DNA of 40,007 bases, from NCBI GenBank assembly GCA_026710155.1, contig JAPORQ010000027.1, forward strand, positions 1-40,007. Direction: 5' to 3'. Shown piece after piece: positions 8,107-18,775 of this stretch. Below the pieces are notes generated by a model. It searched no databases. It saw nothing but the letters and a program-made list of their open reading frames with translations, and had not been told where the DNA came from. The position numbers were made by a program, and so were the translations under genes. Source of the stretch: Paracoccaceae bacterium. Lineage in GTDB: Bacteria; Pseudomonadota; Alphaproteobacteria; Rhodobacterales; Rhodobacteraceae. How positions within the stretch are numbered: position 1 is the stretch's first letter; every line of letters starts with the position of its first letter.

Positions 8107-9048
8107 ATGTCTGAAAACTTTCAAACTGATCTCTTGATTATTGGTTCCGGCCCAGCCGGTTATACAGCTGGCGTTTATGCCTCCAGGGCAATGCTTGAGC
8201 CCATACTTGTACAGGGAATACAACCCGGAGGACAGTTGACCATAACGACCGATGTAGAAAACTGGCCTGGTGATACCATGGTTCTCGGGCCTGATCTCAT
8301 GACACGAATGGAAGAACATGCCAGATCGATAGGGGTCAATGTTATCCAGGATCATATTGTTGAAGTCGACCTGAAGAATAAGCCTTTCCGGGCTAAGGGA
8401 GACAGTGGAAACATCTTCACCTCCAAGGCGCTGATTTTGGCAACCGGTGCCCAGGCGAAATGGCTTGGCCTTCCCTCGGAAGATTATTTCAAGGGACATG
8501 GGGTTTCAGCCTGTGCCACCTGTGATGGTTTCTTTTTCCGGGGGCAGGAAGTTGTTGTTGTCGGTGGTGGTAATACTGCTGTCGAGGAAGCGTTGTTCTT
8601 GACCAAGTTTGCGTCTAAGGTGACCCTTATCCACCGAAGGGACGAATTGCGAGCCGACAGGATACTTCAACAACGATTGTTTGAGAATGAAAAGATTGTC
8701 CCCCTATGGAATCATGTCCTGGTGGAAATCACCGGTGAAAATGATCCAAAATCCGTAACCGGCCTGGTTATCCGCAATACTCAAGACGGAAGTATGAAAA
8801 CCCTTTGCTGCAGCGGTGTATTCATTGCAATCGGCCATACTCCCTCATCAGAATTGTTTGTGGACAATCTGGAAACTAGGGAAGGAGGTTATATTGTAAC
8901 TGAACCTGGAACCACCAGAACTTCAATTCCGGGAGTATTTGCTGCAGGCGACCTTGTAGACAGCACCTATCGACAAGCTGTAACTTCTGCTGGCATGGGG
9001 TGCATGGCTGCTCTGGATGCAGTCAAGTTTCTGGCCGAAGCCGACTGA
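8107..9048 (+). CDS. trxB: Thioredoxin-disulfide reductase
   Basis: A cytoplasmic FAD flavoenzyme that reduces thioredoxin with NADPH. The FAD-binding motif IIGSGPAGYTAGVYASRA is N-terminal, the redox-active site is ACATCDG, and the NADPH-binding motif VVVGGGNTAVEEALFL follows. The C-terminal FAD contact region GVFAAGDLVDSTYRQAVTSA is intact. The frame is open from a TTG at 8077, but homology begins at MSENFQTDLLIIG, so the ATG at 8107 (313 residues) is the likely start. Convergent with groEL. Confidence 0.96.
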   Translation: MSENFQTDLLIIGSGPAGYTAGVYASRAMLEPILVQGIQPGGQLTITTDVENWPGDTMVLGPDLMTRMEEHARSIGVNVIQDHIVEVDLKNKPFRAKGDSGNIFTSKALILATGAQAKWLGLPSEDYFKGHGVSACATCDGFFFRGQEVVVVGGGNTAVEEALFLTKFASKVTLIHRRDELRADRILQQRLFENEKIVPLWNHVLVEITGENDPKSVTGLVIRNTQDGSMKTLCCSGVFIAIGHTPSSELFVDNLETREGGYIVTEPGTTRTSIPGVFAAGDLVDSTYRQAVTSAGMGCMAALDAVKFLAEAD

Positions 9049-9186
9049 ATTAATCTCCTCTTACCATTTCATCAACATGAAATACAGTAGCCTTTACCAA
9101 CCTTCTTAGAAACAACACTTGTTATGTTGTTAAAGTTATGATTTTATCCTGTCAGGTGGAATATTTCCAAACTGAAAGTCCAGAAT

Positions 9187-9208
9187 AAAAAAGGGGCCAG
9201 ATGGCCCC
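9187..9208 (-). terminator. Rho-independent terminator of groESL
   Basis: Read on the minus strand, GGGGCC-ATCT-GGCCCC (9193-9208) forms a GC-rich stem followed by six T residues (9187-9192). It lies about 25 bases past the groEL stop, where the operon should end. Confidence 0.85.
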
Positions 9209-9233
9209 TTGATTCTTTATGTCGATGGACGGC

Positions 9234-10883
<1,650 letters not shown>

Positions 10884-10928
10884 TTATAATTCTCCTTAAT
10901 TGAATGAATTTAGTTTGTTTCCGAGTTC

Positions 10929-11216
10929 CTAGCTAATGATGCCAAGTACATCGCTTTCTTTCATGATCAACAGTTCTTCACCATCAATCGTTACTTCGGT
11001 TCCTGACCATTTTCCGAAAAGAATTCTATCTCCTGTGGACACACCCATCGGAATAAGCTCTCCAGAGTCCTTTCGGGCTCCTTCACCGCAGGCAATTACT
11101 TCACCTTCAGCAGGCTTTTCCTTGGCTGAATCAGGGATAATCAATCCTCCTTTGGTTTTCTCATCGCCTTCAATCCGGCGTACAAGAACACGGTCATGAA
11201 GTGGTTTGAAATTCAT
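10929..11216 (-). CDS. groES: 10 kDa co-chaperonin GroES
   Basis: Heptameric lid of the GroEL chamber. The 95-residue protein has [19 protein letters not shown], the mobile-loop region [16 protein letters not shown] and [14 protein letters not shown]. The frame is open up to 11258, but the family start [10 protein letters not shown] places initiation at 11216. The extension would also run into the CIRCE operator, which supports the shorter form. Confidence 0.97.
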   Translation of the reverse strand: MNFKPLHDRVLVRRIEGDEKTKGGLIIPDSAKEKPAEGEVIACGEGARKDSGELIPMGVSTGDRILFGKWSGTEVTIDGEELLIMKESDVLGIIS

Positions 11217-11251
11217 AATTTCTTCTCCATTTGTTTTCGTGAATTCGATTG

Positions 11252-11278
11252 TTAGCACTCACCTTGAACGAGTGCTAA
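11252..11278 (-). promoter_or_regulatory. CIRCE operator (HrcA binding site)
   Basis: A perfect TTAGCACTC-N9-GAGTGCTAA inverted repeat, the consensus operator of the heat-shock repressor HrcA. It lies 36 bases upstream of the groES start codon. Confidence 0.97.
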
Positions 11279-11285
11279 CAATGGT

Positions 11286-11313
11286 GAAATAGAACCCTGA
11301 AGCAAGGTTTCAA
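11286..11313 (-). promoter_or_regulatory. Probable groES promoter (heat-shock sigma-like)
   Basis: On the minus strand TTGAAA (11308-11313) and TCTATTTC (TATTTC at 11286-11291) are separated by 16 bases, just upstream of CIRCE. The spacing and the -10 are close to the alphaproteobacterial sigma-32 pattern (CTTGAA, CYTATNT). CIRCE would overlap the transcription start. Confidence 0.55.
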
Positions 11314-11706
11314 CTAGTTTGTGAAAAAAAATATCATGGAGCAAGGATAATCTTTTACGGGAATGGTTCCACCAGGAAACTGCGCCCCTCAATGACCTTG
11401 CGTTATTCATACAAAAACCGATAAAAGGTTTATCAGTTGTCAAGGTAAATCAGCGAAAAAACCAGGGTATCGCACCTGAGAGTCTGAATCATAAGTCACA
11501 AAAACAAAAAAATGATGCTGTTCACCCTGAAATTCATTAAGTGATTCGGAACCGAAAATGGTTTTTTTGTCTGGAAATGTATTGAATTCACTACATTTTT
11601 GGACTTATGGAACAGGCTTTGAGGCCAAGATGATATTGTTTGTCTTTGTATTCACATGAATACTGATTAGGATTAGAAAATGATAAAGTTCAGTAATCAT
11701 TTGTTT

Positions 11707-11894
11707 AAAATTTCGGGATTATATACTTTAAGTGACCATTGCAGGATTTAACCTGCTTTTGTTTTGGATTTTGCTCATGCCAATATCGAGTTGATTTTGG
11801 CACGGCTTTCAACAAAGGGCTCATTACATTGGTGATTCGCAGTTTTTTTCAGATTTGTAAAGAATGGTCACTTAAATAAATCCCCTAAAATTTT
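11707..11894. repeat. Small inverted-repeat element (MITE-like), copy 3, most complete
   Basis: A perfect 13-base inverted repeat, TTAAGTGACCATT at 11728-11740 and AATGGTCACTTAA at 11863-11875, is extended outward by an imperfect repeat (AAAATTTCGGGATTATATAC on the left, complement of ATAAATCCCCTAAAATTTT on the right). The interior contains GCAGGATTTAACCTGC and the segment shared with copies 1 and 2. No coding capacity. It occupies part of the 800-base gap between groES and thiD. The rest of that gap (11314-11706, 11895-12095) shows no gene and no TPP riboswitch. Confidence 0.75.
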
Positions 11895-12095
11895 GAATCA
11901 AAGATAATGATTTTGAATTTGAAACTCCAGAACGGCTGTATTAATCACATGAAAAACCATCTTGGATTACTCGTACATTAGTCCAGCTAAACATAAATTT
12001 GGGTTGATAAAAAAAGTATTGTATTATCAGAAAATAAAACCAAAAATTGAATAGTTTTTGCCATACGCATTTCCCTTGGATTCATAACAAAAGAA

Positions 12096-12899
12096 ATGAC
12101 GCCCATTGTAATGACCATTGCAGGTTCCGATAGCAGCGGTGGAGCTGGTATTCAAGCGGATCTCAAAACCTTTTCGGCTTTGGGCGTATACGGTGCCAGT
12201 GTCATCACTGCAGTGACAGCACAGAATACCCTTACCGTATCGGCCATTCATGCAATTCCAACGCATTTGATTAAAGCCCAGATTGAAACAGTGTTATCTG
12301 ACCTTAAGGTAAATGCTATCAAGATCGGTATGTTAGCGAACAAGGAAATCATCCAATGCGTAGCCGATTGCCTGGTTGATTGTCGTATCCCATTGATCAT
12401 TGATCCAGTGATGATTGCCAAATCTGGAGACACCCTACTCACTGAGGATTCTATTGATACATTACGCCGCAAATTATTGCCTCAAGCCGAATTGCTCACA
12501 CCAAACCTACCTGAAGCTGCCAAGCTTCTCAATCGTCCAGTGGCAGAAAATATGGCCACCATAATTGAACAAGGAAAGCGACTTTGCGACATGGGTTCCA
12601 ATGCCGTTTTGATGAAGGGCGGCCATGCCCGTGGTGAAAACTGCCACGACTACCTAATCAATGCTAACCAAGAGGATGAATATCACGAATATGTGGCTGA
12701 ACGTGTTCACACTTCAAACACTCATGGTACAGGTTGTACGCTCTCGGCAGCAATCGCTGCAGGTTTGGCCTTGGGATTGAATTTGCCACAAGCAACCAAT
12801 GAAGCCATTGCTTTTGTGCAAAAAGCAATCAATTGTGCCGATTTATTATCCATCGGTTCCGGACATGGGCCAGTACATCATTTTCATGGATTCTGGTAA
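12096..12899 (+). CDS. thiD: Hydroxymethylpyrimidine/phosphomethylpyrimidine kinase
   Basis: Phosphorylates HMP and HMP-phosphate to HMP-diphosphate, the pyrimidine donor for thiamine phosphate. The 267-residue ribokinase-fold protein begins with AGSDSSGGAGIQADLKTFSA and shows GVYGASVITAVTAQNT, LTPNLPEA, the catalytic VLMKGGH and the anion-hole HGTGCTLSAAIAAGLA. It is the first gene of the thiamine operon, ending one base before the thiO start. With no thiC nearby, its HMP probably comes from TenA and the transporter encoded downstream. Confidence 0.95.
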   Translation: MTPIVMTIAGSDSSGGAGIQADLKTFSALGVYGASVITAVTAQNTLTVSAIHAIPTHLIKAQIETVLSDLKVNAIKIGMLANKEIIQCVADCLVDCRIPLIIDPVMIAKSGDTLLTEDSIDTLRRKLLPQAELLTPNLPEAAKLLNRPVAENMATIIEQGKRLCDMGSNAVLMKGGHARGENCHDYLINANQEDEYHEYVAERVHTSNTHGTGCTLSAAIAAGLALGLNLPQATNEAIAFVQKAINCADLLSIGSGHGPVHHFHGFW

Positions 12900-12900
12900 A

Positions 12901-13878
12901 ATGAGCCTGTTCACAGTAATCGGAGCTGGTGTCGCTGGACTAGCAGTGGCAATCGAACTCATCAATTCGGGGCAAAAGGTACAAATATTTGAGCCTCATG
13001 AAAGTCCGGGTCCACACAACTGCTCATGGTGGGCAGGTGGTATGCTTGCACCATTGTGTGAGCGCGAAAATGCAGAAGCTTTGGTTCAAGAAAAGGGAAC
13101 AGAGGCAATTGCCTGGTGGTCTCAACATACGGAAGTGACCCGAGCCGGAACATTGGTGGTTGCCCGCCCACGCGATCTGCCCGACTTACAACGCTTCGCC
13201 CAAAGAACCGAGGGATTCCGTCAAGTTAATGAATCAGAAATTACTCGGCTTGAACCTGATCTTCACGGCTTTTCTGCTGGGTTGTTTTATGCTGAGGAAG
13301 GTCATCTGGAGCCACGCCAGGCATTGCACGATCTTTGGCAGAAACTGCAAGCTTTGGGAGTGGAATTCCATCAGCGTTCTGCACCAAAGGGTCTCTGCCA
13401 AGTGATTGATTGCACGGGACTTTCCGCCCGGGCGATGTTGCCGGATCTGCGCGGTGTCAAAGGCGAAATGCTGCATATCCGCTGCACGGATATCCATCTC
13501 AAACGACCAGTACGCCTCCTGCATCCCCGCATACCCCTTTATGTTGTACCACGCGGCGATGGAGTCTATATGATCGGCGCCACAACCATCGAAAACGAAA
13601 GTCAAAACCATATTAGTGTGCGTTCCATGCTGGAATTGCTCAGCGCTGCTTTTACATTGAATCCTGCTTTCGGCGAGGCAGAGATTTTAGAAATCGGCAC
13701 CGAGTTGCGTCCTGCCTTTCCTGACAATCTGCCGCGTGTCTGTCGCTTTGGTGAGGTCATTTATGTCAATGGCCTTTATCGACATGGCTACCTTCTTGCT
13801 CCCTCGCTTGCCCGTTCAGCAGTTGAACTTGCGCTTACCAACAGACCATCGGAATTTAACCATGCAAATATCAATTAA
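12901..13878 (+). CDS. thiO: Glycine oxidase ThiO
   Basis: An FAD-dependent oxidase that turns glycine into the dehydroglycine needed for thiazole formation. At 325 residues it has an N-terminal FAD motif VIGAGVAGLAVAIELINSG, the CSWWAGGMLAP region, LYAVEEGHLEPRQ-like sequence (FYAEEGHLEPRQAL), and the C-terminal VNGLYRHGYLLAPSLA typical of the family. The frame is open from 12799, inside thiD, but the ATG at 12901 fits both the FAD motif and the operon spacing. Its end overlaps thiS by 17 bases. Confidence 0.92.
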   Translation: MSLFTVIGAGVAGLAVAIELINSGQKVQIFEPHESPGPHNCSWWAGGMLAPLCERENAEALVQEKGTEAIAWWSQHTEVTRAGTLVVARPRDLPDLQRFAQRTEGFRQVNESEITRLEPDLHGFSAGLFYAEEGHLEPRQALHDLWQKLQALGVEFHQRSAPKGLCQVIDCTGLSARAMLPDLRGVKGEMLHIRCTDIHLKRPVRLLHPRIPLYVVPRGDGVYMIGATTIENESQNHISVRSMLELLSAAFTLNPAFGEAEILEIGTELRPAFPDNLPRVCRFGEVIYVNGLYRHGYLLAPSLARSAVELALTNRPSEFNHANIN

Positions 13879-14056
13879 CGGTAAATTGCAAAAAGTTTTG
13901 GCGACCAATCTCGCTGAGTTACTCATCGAATATGAATATTCAGGCCGCGTAGCCACAGCAGTGAATGAGACCTTCGTACCTGTTGACAAACGTCCTTCAA
14001 CGATACTCAGCAATGGTGACCGCGTAGAAGTTCTAGCCCCTATGCAAGGTGGATAA
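13862..14056 (+). CDS. thiS: Sulfur carrier protein ThiS
   Basis: A ubiquitin-like carrier whose C-terminal thiocarboxylate donates sulfur to the thiazole ring. It has 64 residues, begins MQISINGKLQKVL and ends in APMQGG; the terminal Gly-Gly is the adenylation and thiolation site. The start at 13862 overlaps the thiO stop. The partner adenylating enzyme is encoded by thiF downstream. Confidence 0.95.
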   Translation: MQISINGKLQKVLATNLAELLIEYEYSGRVATAVNETFVPVDKRPSTILSNGDRVEVLAPMQGG

Positions 14057-14062
14057 TATATC

Positions 14063-14836
14063 GTGGTCAGGTCATTTTATGGTATCACATTGCCCAATGG
14101 ATTGATGTTGGGTACCTCACAATATCCCAGCCCGGCGGTTCTGTCACGATCCTTCAGGGAAAGTGGCGCGGGTGTTGCAACAGTGTCTTTACGGCGGGAA
14201 AGTGCGCAAGCTGCCGGTCAATCATTTTGGAAATTAGTCCGTGAACTTGATGTCATGATACTCCCCAATACAGCGGGGTGTCATACCGCACGGGAAGCAG
14301 TAACCACTGCAAAAATGGCAAGAGAAGTCTTTGATACATCTTGGATTAAACTTGAAGTCATAGGTAACGCCGATAATCTGCAACCAGATATTTTTCAACT
14401 GGTTGAAGCTGCCCGCATTCTCTCCGCTGAGGACTTTCAGGTATTTCCTTACACTACAGACGATCTCATTGTTGGCGAACGACTACTGGACGCTGGATGC
14501 AAGGTTTTGATGCCTTATGGTGCACCCATCGGCTCAGGACGAGGATTGATCAACGAATATGCCTTGCGGGCGATGCGGGCCGAATTTCCAGACATCCCGT
14601 TGGTCATCGATGCGGGAATTGGGTTACCAAGTCATGCTACCCGGGCAATGGAACTTGGCTATGACGCGGTTCTGGTGAATAGCTCGGTGGCACGCTCTGA
14701 TGATCCACCTGCCATGGCTTGTGCAATGATGAAAGCCATTGAAGCTGGAAAACTTGGTGCTCAAGCCGGTCCGATCGCCGCACGCGACATGGCGGAACCC
14801 TCCACTCCAGTAATTGGCAAGGCATTCCTATCATGA
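14063..14836 (+). CDS. thiG: Thiazole synthase ThiG
   Basis: Forms the thiazole phosphate from DXP, dehydroglycine and ThiS thiocarboxylate. The 257-residue TIM barrel shows [14 protein letters not shown], the Schiff-base lysine in [20 protein letters not shown] and [12 protein letters not shown], followed by AVLVNSSVA. Initiation is at a GTG (14063), six bases after thiS. The end overlaps thiE as ATGA. Confidence 0.96.
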   Translation: MVRSFYGITLPNGLMLGTSQYPSPAVLSRSFRESGAGVATVSLRRESAQAAGQSFWKLVRELDVMILPNTAGCHTAREAVTTAKMAREVFDTSWIKLEVIGNADNLQPDIFQLVEAARILSAEDFQVFPYTTDDLIVGERLLDAGCKVLMPYGAPIGSGRGLINEYALRAMRAEFPDIPLVIDAGIGLPSHATRAMELGYDAVLVNSSVARSDDPPAMACAMMKAIEAGKLGAQAGPIAARDMAEPSTPVIGKAFLS

Positions 14837-15429
14837 CAAACAATCGATTTTATCCCATATTTGATGATGTTGATTGGCTGCGGCGGCTGCTTCCGTTTGG
14901 CATTAAGTTGGTGCAACTGCGAATCAAGGACCAAGATGACGAAGCAATTAACCGTCAGATTGCCGAAGGCAAGGCGCTGTGCCGAAAACATGGTGCTATG
15001 CTTGTGGTCAATGATCATTGGCAGGCAGCTATTGACCAGGGATGCGACTGGGTTCATTTGGGCCAGGAAGATCTTGATACAGCCGATCTCGATCTCATCC
15101 GGCAAGCAGGAATCAAGTTGGGCATTTCCACTCATGACAAGGCTGAACTTGCACGGGCAGTGTCACTCAATGCTGATTACATAGCTATCGGGCCTGTTTA
15201 TCCCACCATTCTCAAGAAAATGAAATGGCGGCCACAGGGGCTTGCACGGATTACAGAATGGAAAACATGTATCGGTGCTACTCCACTAGTGGCTATTGGA
15301 GGGATGAATGTACAACGAGCAGAGGGTGCATTGCAAGCGGGTGCAGATATTATTTCGGCAGTGACTGACATTACTTTGCATCCCGATCCTGAATCGCGTG
15401 TGCAAGCATGGTTGGAGGCCACCGGATGA
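14833..15429 (+). CDS. thiE: Thiamine phosphate synthase
   Basis: Couples HMP-diphosphate and thiazole phosphate to thiamine phosphate. The 198-residue barrel shows [54 protein letters not shown] and [15 protein letters not shown], all matching ThiE phosphate and pyrimidine contacts. ATGA overlap with thiG upstream and with thiF downstream. Confidence 0.95.
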   Translation: MTNNRFYPIFDDVDWLRRLLPFGIKLVQLRIKDQDDEAINRQIAEGKALCRKHGAMLVVNDHWQAAIDQGCDWVHLGQEDLDTADLDLIRQAGIKLGISTHDKAELARAVSLNADYIAIGPVYPTILKKMKWRPQGLARITEWKTCIGATPLVAIGGMNVQRAEGALQAGADIISAVTDITLHPDPESRVQAWLEATG

Positions 15430-16400
15430 GGCGTTACGAAAGACAAATGATCCTCCCAATCATTGGTACTTGTGGGCAGGACCGCCTTGCCGACGCCCAT
15501 ATTCTGATCATAGGAGCGGGTGGCTTGGCTGCTACTTCCCTGCCTTTGTTGGCAGGTGCTGGCATTGGCAGGTTAACAATCATGGACGGCGACCAGATAG
15601 AACTGAGCAACCTCCACCGGCAGACTCTATTTAACGAAAATTGCATTGGCCGGTCCAAGGCTGAGGTGGCCGCTGAGCAATGTCGTGCGTTAAATTCCGA
15701 AATTGTCATTGATTCCATTCCCCAAAATTTGAGTCCAGCAAATGTAAGCCAATATACGAAAGCTGATCTGATACTCGATTGTGCCGATTCGTATGCTGTC
15801 AGTTACACATTAAGTGATTTTTGTCTGGCGAATAAGGTGCCACTTATCAGCGCATCGGCGCTGGGACTTTCTGGCTATGTTGGCGGTTTTTGTGGTTCGG
15901 CCCCGTCCCTACGGGCAGTATTCCCGCAGGCACCGGAAAGCGGGGCTAGCTGTTCGACATCAGGTGTATTGGGTCCATTGGTCAGTGTTTTAGGGGCTAT
16001 GCAGGCCCAGATGGCTTTCAATCATCTGCTGGCGATTGATTCCCCACCACTCGGTTGTTTAATACGATATGACGGGCTGGATTGCACGACATCGTCCTTT
16101 CGTTTTGATGATGCCACCGAACCTCAATCATATTTTCGTTTCTCTGCACCAGATCTTCTAAGTGATTCTGATTTCATTGTAGATCTGCGGGAGATCACGG
16201 AATCTATAAATTTGATTGATCCTCGGGCCCAACGTATCCCAGCACGAGAACTTACTTCGTTGCGGGATATCTCGCCAAAAGGTTGCAGCAGAAGACTGGC
16301 TCTTTGCTGTGCTACTGGATTACGTGCCTGGCGTATCGCTGAGCGTTTTCACAATCAATGGCCCGGTGATATCGTCCTTGTGGCAGCTTCTGCATCTTAA
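15426..16400 (+). CDS. thiF: ThiF adenylyltransferase with C-terminal rhodanese-like domain
   Basis: An E1-like enzyme that adenylates the ThiS C-terminus. The nucleotide motif IIGAGGLAATSLPLLAGAG, the LSNLHRQTLFNENCIGRSKA region and the DCADSYAVSY strand are present in the first ~250 residues. The Cys in ASCSTSGVLGP is at the usual crossover position. From about residue 245 a shorter rhodanese-like tail follows, with FIVDLRE, RIPARELTSL and a CCATGLRA loop that fits the CxxGxR active loop. This fusion could carry the persulfide to ThiS. I start at the ATG at 15426, which overlaps the thiE stop as ATGA. The CxxC zinc pairs of MoeB-type proteins are not evident. Confidence 0.9.
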   Translation: MRRYERQMILPIIGTCGQDRLADAHILIIGAGGLAATSLPLLAGAGIGRLTIMDGDQIELSNLHRQTLFNENCIGRSKAEVAAEQCRALNSEIVIDSIPQNLSPANVSQYTKADLILDCADSYAVSYTLSDFCLANKVPLISASALGLSGYVGGFCGSAPSLRAVFPQAPESGASCSTSGVLGPLVSVLGAMQAQMAFNHLLAIDSPPLGCLIRYDGLDCTTSSFRFDDATEPQSYFRFSAPDLLSDSDFIVDLREITESINLIDPRAQRIPARELTSLRDISPKGCSRRLALCCATGLRAWRIAERFHNQWPGDIVLVAASAS

Positions 16401-16419
16401 ATTAAAGGAACCAACTACA

Positions 16420-17355
16420 ATGAAAATCCTTCTTACTACAATCTTGATCCTTGTGGCACTGCCTGCAGCCTCTGCTGACCGGATGACGCTCCTGCTCGAC
16501 TGGTTTGTTAATCCTGACCACGGGCCTCTGATCATTGCCCAGGAAAAAGGTTTTTTTGCCCAACAGGGACTTGAAGTTGAAATCATTCCCCCTGCTGACC
16601 CGTCAGCACCGTCCCGTCTTGTGGCTGCAGGTCAGGCTGAACTGGCGGTTTCCTATCAGCCGCAATTGCATCTGCAAATTCATGAGGGTTTAAACCTAAA
16701 GCGCGTCGGAACCTTGATTGCCACACCTTTGAACTGCCTGCTGGTACTCAAGAATGGCCCAATAAAAACCCCAGAGGATCTTCGAGGGAAGACAATTGGC
16801 TTCTCGGTCGCTGGTGTTGAAGAGGCTATACTCAGGGCAGTTTTGGGAACATACGGTGTATCCACCGATGAGATTGCATTGGTAAATGTAAATTTTGCAC
16901 TGTCACCACCGCTTATGTCCGGACAGGTGGACGCGGTGATCGGTGCCTATCGCAATTTTGAACTCAATCAGATGGAAATTGAAGGCGTTGAGGGAAAATG
17001 TTTCTATATAGAAGAGGAAGGAGTGCCACCATATGATGAACTTATCTATGTGGCTAATCCCGATCGCATGAATAGCGATCTAATTGCACGCTTTCTGGCC
17101 GCCGTCGAGAAGGCAACACAGTACATTGTCAATAATCCCGATGATAGCTGGATAATCTTTTCATCAACCGCACCTGAGTTGAATGACGAACTTAATGCCA
17201 AGGCGTGGGTAGATACATTAACCCGCTTTGCCCTTCGACCAGCAGCTTTTGATGCTGGTCGATACGCAAGGTTTGAAAGATTCCTAATGGAGTCCGGCTT
17301 GATTGCGAGTGTCAATCCAGTTGATTCAATTGCCATTGATGTGACCTCCCAATGA
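16420..17355 (+). CDS. thiY: ThiY-type ABC transporter substrate-binding protein (NMT1/THI5-like)
   Basis: A periplasmic binding protein for a thiamine pyrimidine precursor, as known for ThiY with formylaminopyrimidine. It starts with a signal peptide (MKILLTTILILVALPAASA, likely cleaved after the AxA). The family core then follows: LLLDWFVNPDHGPLIIAQEK, GFFAQQGLEVE, DPSAPSRLVAAGQAELAVSY and VPPYDELIYVAN. It has 311 residues from an ATG preceded by AAAGGAA. The frame extends upstream to 16216, but that part lies within thiF and lacks homology. The ligand could also be HMP itself. ATGA overlap with tenA. Confidence 0.9.
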   Translation: MKILLTTILILVALPAASADRMTLLLDWFVNPDHGPLIIAQEKGFFAQQGLEVEIIPPADPSAPSRLVAAGQAELAVSYQPQLHLQIHEGLNLKRVGTLIATPLNCLLVLKNGPIKTPEDLRGKTIGFSVAGVEEAILRAVLGTYGVSTDEIALVNVNFALSPPLMSGQVDAVIGAYRNFELNQMEIEGVEGKCFYIEEEGVPPYDELIYVANPDRMNSDLIARFLAAVEKATQYIVNNPDDSWIIFSSTAPELNDELNAKAWVDTLTRFALRPAAFDAGRYARFERFLMESGLIASVNPVDSIAIDVTSQ

Positions 17356-18035
17356 GTAGCCAACCCGACTATGGCAAAGTTTTTGCCATCTTGCGAAACC
17401 ATGCCGGGGAACCGTGGCAAAAATACACGCACCATCCCTTCGTGGAAGCTCTAGCTGATGGTAGTCTACCACGCCCAGCATTTTTGCACTATTTGTGCCA
17501 GGACTATGTGTTTCTAATTCATTTTTCACGGGCATGGGCATTGGCAGCAGTAAAGTCAGAATATTACGAAGAATTGCTTGGGGCTGTAAGCATTGCCAAT
17601 GCCCTGATATCAGAAGAGATGCAACTCCATATCGGAATCTGCGAAGCCGCCGGTATTCCTCGTGAAGAACTTCTGGCCACCAAGGAGCGTGCGGAGAACC
17701 TTGCCTATACCCGCTTTGTCCTTGAGACCGGTTTCAGTGGCGATCTGATTGATCTGCTGACCGCTCTCTTGCCCTGTGTCATGGGATACGGCGAGATAGG
17801 TCTTCGATTGCGACAGAATGCGACAGCAGATTGTTACAAGGAATGGATTGAAACCTATGCTGGAGTTGATTACCAAAATGTCGCCATATCGGTTGGGGCG
17901 TTGGTGGATGGTGCGTTTGCCCGTCGACTGGGATTGGAATTCGAGAAGACACCGCGTTTTGCATCTCTTTGTAGACGTTTTCTTATTGCGACACAACTCG
18001 AAACGGAATTCTGGCAGATGGGCCTAACGCCTTGA
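17352..18035 (+). CDS. tenA: TenA-family aminopyrimidine aminohydrolase
   Basis: TenA hydrolyses aminomethyl-pyrimidine (or thiamine) to give HMP for reuse. The 227-residue all-helical protein shows HHPFVEALADGSLP, FLHYLCQDYVFL, the active-site cysteine in LLPCVMGYGEIG (the TenA_C type), and the conserved C-terminal ATQLETEFWQMG with its Glu. Its place between the binding protein and the ATPase genes of the importer supports pyrimidine salvage. The stop overlaps the TTG start of thiZ. Confidence 0.93.
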   Translation: MSSQPDYGKVFAILRNHAGEPWQKYTHHPFVEALADGSLPRPAFLHYLCQDYVFLIHFSRAWALAAVKSEYYEELLGAVSIANALISEEMQLHIGICEAAGIPREELLATKERAENLAYTRFVLETGFSGDLIDLLTALLPCVMGYGEIGLRLRQNATADCYKEWIETYAGVDYQNVAISVGALVDGAFARRLGLEFEKTPRFASLCRRFLIATQLETEFWQMGLTP

Positions 18036-18775
18036 TCAACTTACCAATACCTCCCGCACTTGCAGTTACTTTCGAAGGTCATGCTGAATTCAATGGCGTT
18101 CCACTGTTTGCACCAATCAAGCTGGTACTCGAGGCTCAGCAATGGACTTGTTTGCTAGGAGGTTCGGGAACTGGCAAGTCTACAATTCTACGGCTTATTG
18201 CCGGATTGGATACAGGTGCGAACTTTACTGGTCGTATTTATTCATCAGATGGAGGGCAAGTGTATGAACGCATTGCCTATATGGCCCAAGATGATTTGCT
18301 TCTCCCCTGGGCTACAGTCAAACGCAACATAACCTTGGGTGCTCTACTGCGAGGAAGAAAGCACGACAATTTGCGACTCGAGCAATTGATGGAACGCATT
18401 GGCTTGACTCAACATGCTAATAAGAAACCAGGACAGCTTTCGGGCGGGCAAAGACAACGGGCTGCACTAGCACGTACCTTGATGGAAGATAAACCCGTGG
18501 TGTTGCTAGATGAACCTTTCTCTGCCCTTGACGCCAAGACTCGGATGCAGATGCAAGATCTTGCTGTTGAACTTCTTGTCGGTCGTACCGTCCTTATTGT
18601 AACCCATGATCCTGGAGAGGCATCGCGTCTGGCTCATTCCATCGCCATCTTATCTCCTCGCGGATTGGATTTACGTCAACCTCCCATCAGTTCGATACCA
18701 CGTCCTATCGATGATTTGGGCAGTTTGGAATTTCATGCATCGTTAATACGTGATCTCATGACTGGAGAATCATGA
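18032..18775 (+). CDS. thiZ: ThiZ-type ABC transporter ATP-binding protein
   Basis: The ATPase of the pyrimidine-precursor importer. It has Walker A GGSGTGKST, a Q-loop in AYMAQDDLLLPWATV, the signature QLSGGQRQRAALARTL, Walker B VVLLDEPFSALDA and the switch His in IVTHDPGEA. It has 247 residues, with a TTG start overlapping the tenA stop. The AQDDLLLPW motif is typical of the nitrate/taurine/HMP transporter group. ATGA overlap with thiX. Confidence 0.93.
   Translation: MINLPIPPALAVTFEGHAEFNGVPLFAPIKLVLEAQQWTCLLGGSGTGKSTILRLIAGLDTGANFTGRIYSSDGGQVYERIAYMAQDDLLLPWATVKRNITLGALLRGRKHDNLRLEQLMERIGLTQHANKKPGQLSGGQRQRAALARTLMEDKPVVLLDEPFSALDAKTRMQMQDLAVELLVGRTVLIVTHDPGEASRLAHSIAILSPRGLDLRQPPISSIPRPIDDLGSLEFHASLIRDLMTGES

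Noticed and set aside
11461-11500. CACCTGAGAGTCTGAA, which faintly resembles part of a TPP riboswitch
   Set aside because: It lacks the second conserved block and pairing, and is more than 600 bases from thiD.
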